A stretch of DNA of 64,000 nt from Parietaria judaica (Eukaryota; Streptophyta; Magnoliopsida; Rosales; Urticaceae): NCBI GenBank assembly GCA_954871525.1, contig OX940862.1, positions 11,924,501-11,988,500 on the forward strand, in the 5' to 3' direction. Both the position numbers and the translations under genes were made by a program. Below are positions 59,163 through 64,000 of the stretch, piece by piece; positions within the stretch are counted from its first letter, which is position 1; each line of letters starts with the position of its first letter. Under the pieces are notes generated by a model. The model had not been told where the DNA came from. It worked only from the letters and a program-made list of their open reading frames with translations, and ran no database searches.

Positions 59163-59778
59163 CAATTTTTTAATGTTAAACATTATATTGCAATTAACTC
59201 AAAACGTAATAATTGACTCGATATTCATAAATACTCACAATCATATGATTATTTTATTTAATGTTCGAGCATTAGAACAAACCTCAATAATTGAGCATTC
59301 GTCTCGAGTGTTTGACGTTTCGACCCATTCGATTCTAACTCAATTTTGATTTCACTACAATACTTTCCGACCAGAGTTAGTCAAAATCACTGTTCCAAAT
59401 GTTGTACTAGTGAAATGTTAATAGTTTGATTTTAATATATAGTTTACCGATGGTTATGGAAAAAGGGCTTATCGACAAGTTTTTATTATTATATAAAAAT
59501 AGAGTAATTGATAAATAAATTTATTGAGCTAATTTTACGGATACACTGGTAATTTAAGGGTTTACGATAATTATATTTAAATTATACAAACATAAATTAT
59601 TACTGTACGTAGTTCTATATAGAAGTACGATTATAAGTGCAATTTAGTATATAAGCAAATTAGTAATTAGTAAAGCAATTTTATTGATAGAAAGAAAAAA
59701 GATTTGCATTTTGCCCTACTCAAACATGGGCGAATTCTGCATTACCATAAGGCTGGAATATAACTTGTAAATTTTTTA

Positions 59779-60069
59779 GGGTTAATGACGACAAAAATAC
59801 TCAAAGTTTGGTCAAAGAACCCCTCGTGTACTTACAGTTTAAAAGTAGTGGTAAAAGTATCCAAAATCGCATTTGGGGATTTGGCCACTCCCTTCTCGTG
59901 ACGTCATTAACTTACCCGTTAACTCTGGCCAGGTAAGTTATAATTGTTACGAGAATGAAGTGGTTAACTCTTCAAATGTGACTTTGGATATTTTTACCCC
60001 TACTTTTTAATTTTGGGTACACGAGAAATTCTTTGACCAAATTTTAGATATTTTTGTAGTCATTAACCC
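59779..60069. mobile_element. Mutator-like MITE, 291 bp, same family as 25793
   Basis: Starts GGGTTAATGACGACAAAAAT and ends TAGTCATTAACCC. The arms match those of the element at 25793 over about 150 bp (TTGGTCAAAGAACCC, AAAAGTxGTGGxAAAA, TTAACTTACCCGTTAACTCT), but the core is shorter. Flanks AATTTTTTA (59770-59778) and TATTTTTTA (60070-60078) are a 9-bp duplication with one mismatch. Confidence 0.85.
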
Positions 60070-60775
60070 TATTTTTTATCAAAAGCTTTAGCATTCGAGG
60101 TAAATGGACGACATATGTCATTGATAGGACGATGAAACAACGATTGGAGGTAAAATGAAAACTCTTGCTTATCGTATTCGTTTTACGATTTGCCGTGAAA
60201 AACTCTAATTAAGTCATTGTAATTTGTCAGTACAGAAAGCGACAAAGCACACACTTATGATTTATCGGAGGTACTGATTTTGAATCCCAGTATTCCATTG
60301 AAATTTTAGTCAATATTAAATAAATATATGTGCGTGGGACATGCCTTATATGTGTTAATCTGTAAATAATGTATTATGTATAGTTATTGTCTTTAATTTT
60401 TTATAAAATTTATAATTGTGATTATGTATCTACCTTTCTTTTGTATAAAATTATATTATAACCTACAATTTTACAGTATAAATATTATTATTATTATTTA
60501 ACTCGTTATCCATCGACATATTCGTAAAAATACTCATTGATTTTCTATCGGTAACGGTTTTTTATATTAAAATCAACTAGCAACGAGTAGAAGGAGAATA
60601 TTAGCTATTATAACACAAGTGTTCAGCAATTAATTCATGATAGTTTATAAATAACGGTCTTATATACTACACTAACATTTTGGTTTCAACAATATTTTCA
60701 TGATCAATTCGAATATGAAACCGTCTCTTAATTCCTCTATCATCCAACCAAGCACGACTATATATGTTCCCTTCC

Positions 60776-61732
60776 CTAGATGGAGATACTGTACGGCACG
60801 CCTCTGCCGGTGACGCCCGGCCCGGACGTGGGCTTGAGAAGCTGGTAGGGCACGACTCCGGCTCCACACCGGTTCTTCAGCTTCTCGTCGGCGTTCCTCT
60901 CATCAATGATCCCCTCAAGCTCCTTAAGCCGGCCATTGAACCTCTCAAAAGCCGCGTTGACCACCGGGTCTTTGATCCACGAGGCCTCGACCGCGTCCCC
61001 GATGTACTGCTCGTCGATGGAGTGGCTCGAGAGGATGTCCAAAACCGCCATCACCACTGTCGCTTGAATCTGCGACGGGAAGCACCTGAGCAGAGCGGCC
61101 TCGGGCTTCACCATGAACTTCTCCCAGAACGCGTCGTCCTTGTCCTCAGTCGGCATGTTGATGCGGGCAATCGTCGGACGGTTCGGGAAGTAGCCCGCGT
61201 AGGTGTACTGCCCGAAGTTGACAGCGGCGTGGTGGCCCGAGGTCACCCAGGCGATCGTGGTGACGATGTGGATCAGGTCTTGCGGCGTTTGGAGTTTGGG
61301 CCACCAGGGCTCGTCCTTTTTGTCGGCGTGGCCGACGGTGCGGATCTCGGTCCACCAGGATTGGAGCTCGGCGTCGGCCTGAATGTCGGTGGGGTTAGGG
61401 TAGAAGTGGGTGACGTAGTCGGTGACCCACTGCTTGATGATGTCCCACAGGATGAGGCCGTCGTTGGCGAAAGGGTAGTCTTCGATGGTCAGCTTCAGGC
61501 CATGCGGTGAGCTCGGGTCCTCAACCGCTAGTCCTCTGGTCAACGGTGAATAACACAGCTCAGCTCAGCCATATATATCATCTTCTTAATATTTTTGTTT
61601 TACTTCGTTTTTCGCTTTGGAAAAATACCACGAATTTAAAACATTATATATATATATAATTTTGAACATCCTTCACTTTATATTTTTGTCTTTACACTAT
61701 TTACGCTTTGGAAAATACCACGAATTTAGAGC

Positions 61733-61780
<48 letters not shown>

Positions 61781-63457
61781 TAATCTTGAACACCCTGCAC
61801 TTTATACTTTCGTCCCACTTTATACTTTTGTCTTTACGCCTTTTTTAGCTTTGGAAAATACCACGGAATTAAAGCGAAAATGCCAAAAAATAAAATTGCT
61901 TTTTATTTATTTATATCTCTAAGTAGTCATTTTGTCAAATTTCTAACAAATTTTAAAATTTAAAATTAAATACTTTTATGTTTTGAGGCTAACTAAAAGC
62001 ACATATTTTATTAAGATTTTTTACTCTCTCTATCTCTCTCTCTCTCAAATATGACTAAGCCTTTTATTTTCATTTTATTGTCTATATAATTTATGATTTT
62101 GTATTTTTAGCTAGGCAAAAATAATTATTTTATTTATTTTAAAAAATTATTTTTTGGACAAGTTATTAGTAAAAAAATCCCTAGTACGGGGTACATTGAT
62201 TTTGAAATCAATTTAGAAAAACAATTTTCACTACGAGAACTAATTAATTTATTTATTCATTTTCCAAACACCGGAAATCTGGGTTTTGGTTTCGAAAACG
62301 GCAAAAAATCTGAACCATAAAACTGGTTTCACTGAGAACTTAAAAGGGAGTGATGTGAAAACTTACCTGCTGATAAGGTCAGCCGGCAAGGCTTCCCGGT
62401 CAAAGCGCCAGAGCTTGTCATAGGCGACGGCGCAAAGCTCCATGGAATACTTGGCGGGGGCGAAGGAGGTCTCAATGATGCCACCGGCGTTGATGAGGGC
62501 TTCACGGGCGAGGGCGTTGATCTCCATGGTGTACCTGAAATGCGGGCGCAGCAGCCGGAAAATCGGGTGCATGGCACTCAGCTGCCTCTGCGTTGCGATG
62601 ATGTAAGGCTCCGTGCAGCAATGCGTTCTCAGCCTATTAATCAATCAATGACTAACTCAATATAGTCATATTAATTAACTACCTTACTTAACTTCATATT
62701 ATTTTTTAATTCTACTTAATAACGTCATCTTTTTTCTTTTCTTTTTTTTACTTTTTACACCATATATACATATATATACTTTTACTAGCAAAATTGATTG
62801 ATTTATTATGTTTTACTATGAAAATTTAAGATACAATTATACTGAAATATAGTATAAAGAGATTCCTCACTTATTCATGACCTAATTATTGTAATATTAC
62901 TATTATATAGCCAACGTGCTCGAACATTATGAGCTATGGTATGATGTTAATTAAGTATTTATTGACTTTAGATTCTTAACACTCACAATTACTCAAACAA
63001 TTATATATGTTGATAAACAAATAGCTAACGATTATTATCATCATGACATCATCAATGGCGATGTTGTAATCGATACGTGTGTTGTAGGCGCGTACCAGTG
63101 AGAAACTAGCTGGTGATAGCCGGAGTCATGGGCGAGGACGTGGGCTTTGGCGAGCCTCCAGAGCCAGAGCCCCGTGGAGTTCCAGCACGGTGTGAAGACC
63201 TGGCTCCAATGCGACTCTCCGTTGCCAGGCGGCTTGGTGAGCTCGATGGCCAGCGGCCTCATCGTCCCGTCCTCTGTCAGGAAGAACACCGTCCTAGATC
63301 CGTAAAGCGTCGTGTCCTCCACCGATCTCACCTTGTGGACAAACGGAAGCAGCAGATCGTGGTAATCCAACATGAACAGCCTCTTTTGTTCTATGGCCTG
63401 CTCCACATATTAAATCCTTAAGTTAAATACAAATCTACAAATAAATAAAATATTTGT

Positions 63458-63494
<37 letters not shown>

Positions 63495-63991
63495 GTTATA
63501 ATATTATTGGACCTGCTGGACAGTCATGAAACCTCTGATCTCTTTCTCGATGAGTTCGGTAGTGATGCCTGATTCTGCTGGTCCATAGATATCTGGATCA
63601 AGTTTGCTTCTCAGTGGCCATTCCTGCAAATATTGTATTAGTCTCGAATGAATGTGGTCGGAAATGTCGGTTTTAAATAAATCCGAAGCCATAGTTCTCA
63701 CGATTTCTCTTTACGGCCTTGATTTTGTAGGGGCCTTCACGAAGTCACATCGTGAAATGATATATTTAATCAAAAGTGATAAGTATGACCAGAAGTATAT
63801 GTAGTCAAGTCCATCTAGCCATAGATAAATTTTCGGAACGAATTTTGTGAGTTTAAAACGTGTAAAAAGATTAGATGGTTGAGAATTTAATGTGTTAATT
63901 TTTACCGTGACTGCTTGAATGCTGTACGGGTTGAGACCTGCAAGAGTCTGCCTCCCAAACTCTTCGTCTCTGAACCAAAAGAATTTGTCCC
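60776..63991 (-). CDS. Type 2 (plastid) 13-lipoxygenase, gene 2, 3' part
   Basis: Five exons are visible on the minus strand: 63991-63906, 63623-63513, 63397-63096, 62633-62367 and 61535-60776; the 5' exons lie beyond the window. The lengths 86, 111, 302 and 267 are identical to those of lipoxygenase 1, and the last exon (760) equals the sum of its last two (481 + 279). Iron ligands are conserved: [18 protein letters not shown] and C-terminal YSISI. The 13-LOX determinant Phe (IETSF) and Ala (NALAR) are present. No frameshift or stop is seen, so it is probably functional. The last exon is noticeably GC-richer at third positions than gene 1. Its role should be as for gene 1, oxylipin and jasmonate precursor synthesis in plastids. 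Confidence 0.93.
61613..61885 (-). repeat. Tandem repeat with expanded TA tract in a lipoxygenase 2 intron
   Basis: Units starting CGCTTTGGAAAATACCACG at 61613, 61704 and (partial, AGCTTTGG) 61848 share CACTTTATAxTTTTGTCTTTA. The middle unit contains a (TA)n run of about 42 bp (61736-61777). Confidence 0.85.
63461..63490. repeat. (TA)n microsatellite in a lipoxygenase 2 intron
   Basis: About 30 bp of TA repeats 23 bp beyond the 3' end of the 63513-63623 exon, so the intron starts close to a TA tract. Confidence 0.95.
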
Positions 63992-64000
63992 CTATACACA

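Larger units (their letters stand above)
57522..60775. other. Intergenic between the two lipoxygenase genes
   Basis: Lipoxygenase 1 promoter and leader, then AT-rich DNA with a (TA)n at about 58545-58562, a two-copy tandem repeat (58959-59162) and a Mutator-like element (59779-60069). A 101-codon frame at 58620-58925 has no recognisable domain and is not called. Confidence 0.5.

Noticed and set aside
60470..60530. ATT-rich stretch considered as CRISPR-like or satellite repeat
   Set aside because: Simple low-complexity AT sequence; no regular repeat-spacer structure anywhere in the window, which is plant nuclear DNA.
60764..61510. 248-codon + strand frame opposite the lipoxygenase 2 last exon
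   Set aside because: Antisense shadow of a GC-rich conserved coding exon on the minus strand.

Overview
This is nuclear DNA from a flowering plant, almost certainly a eudicot. Genes carry many short GT-AG introns, the sequence between them is AT-rich with (TA)n tracts, and the gene content is plant-specific: KH/CCCH protein, EMSY-like, PLS-class PPR, G-type lectin kinase, GH1 beta-glucosidases and type 2 13-lipoxygenases. The genus cannot be told from the sequence. Exon junctions below were joined by hand from GT/AG sites, reading phase and family conservation.

1-33 kb holds mostly single-copy housekeeping genes. In order they are: the 3' end of a KH/CCCH zinc-finger gene (+), a SANT-bromodomain protein (+), a small alpha/beta hydrolase (+), an EMSY-LIKE ENT/Agenet chromatin reader (-), a Cys-type selenoprotein O protein AMPylase (+), mitochondrial octanoyltransferase LIP2 (+), a tiny secreted CLE-like peptide precursor (+), a G-type lectin receptor kinase pseudogene with one in-frame TGA (+), replication-type histone H3.1 (+), a PPR protein (+) and a small AT-hook protein (+).

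33-39 kb is gene-poor. It holds a local triplication of a promoter-like unit and other tandem repeats.

39-64 kb is a duplicated metabolic and defence block. Two tandem GH1 beta-glucosidase genes (+) have 13 exons each, with exons 2-13 identical in length. They are followed tail-to-tail, only 184 bp between stop codons, by two tandem plastid-type 13-lipoxygenase genes (-). The second lipoxygenase runs off the window. Beta-glucosidases release defence aglycones and 13-LOX starts oxylipin/jasmonate synthesis, so the block is plausibly a wound-response neighbourhood; that is inference from gene families.

Mobile DNA is well resolved. Three foldback elements begin with GGGTTAAT and have 9-bp target duplications (Mutator-like). 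Two hAT-like elements with 8-bp duplications sit in introns of the second beta-glucosidase. The most interesting observation is that the last intron of the first lipoxygenase looks like a third hAT-like insertion. It is flanked by the 8-bp direct repeat CAGGTGAT, whose two copies supply the donor and the acceptor splice site. The neighbouring lipoxygenase lacks the intron, and its single exon is exactly as long (760 nt) as the two split exons together (279 + 481).
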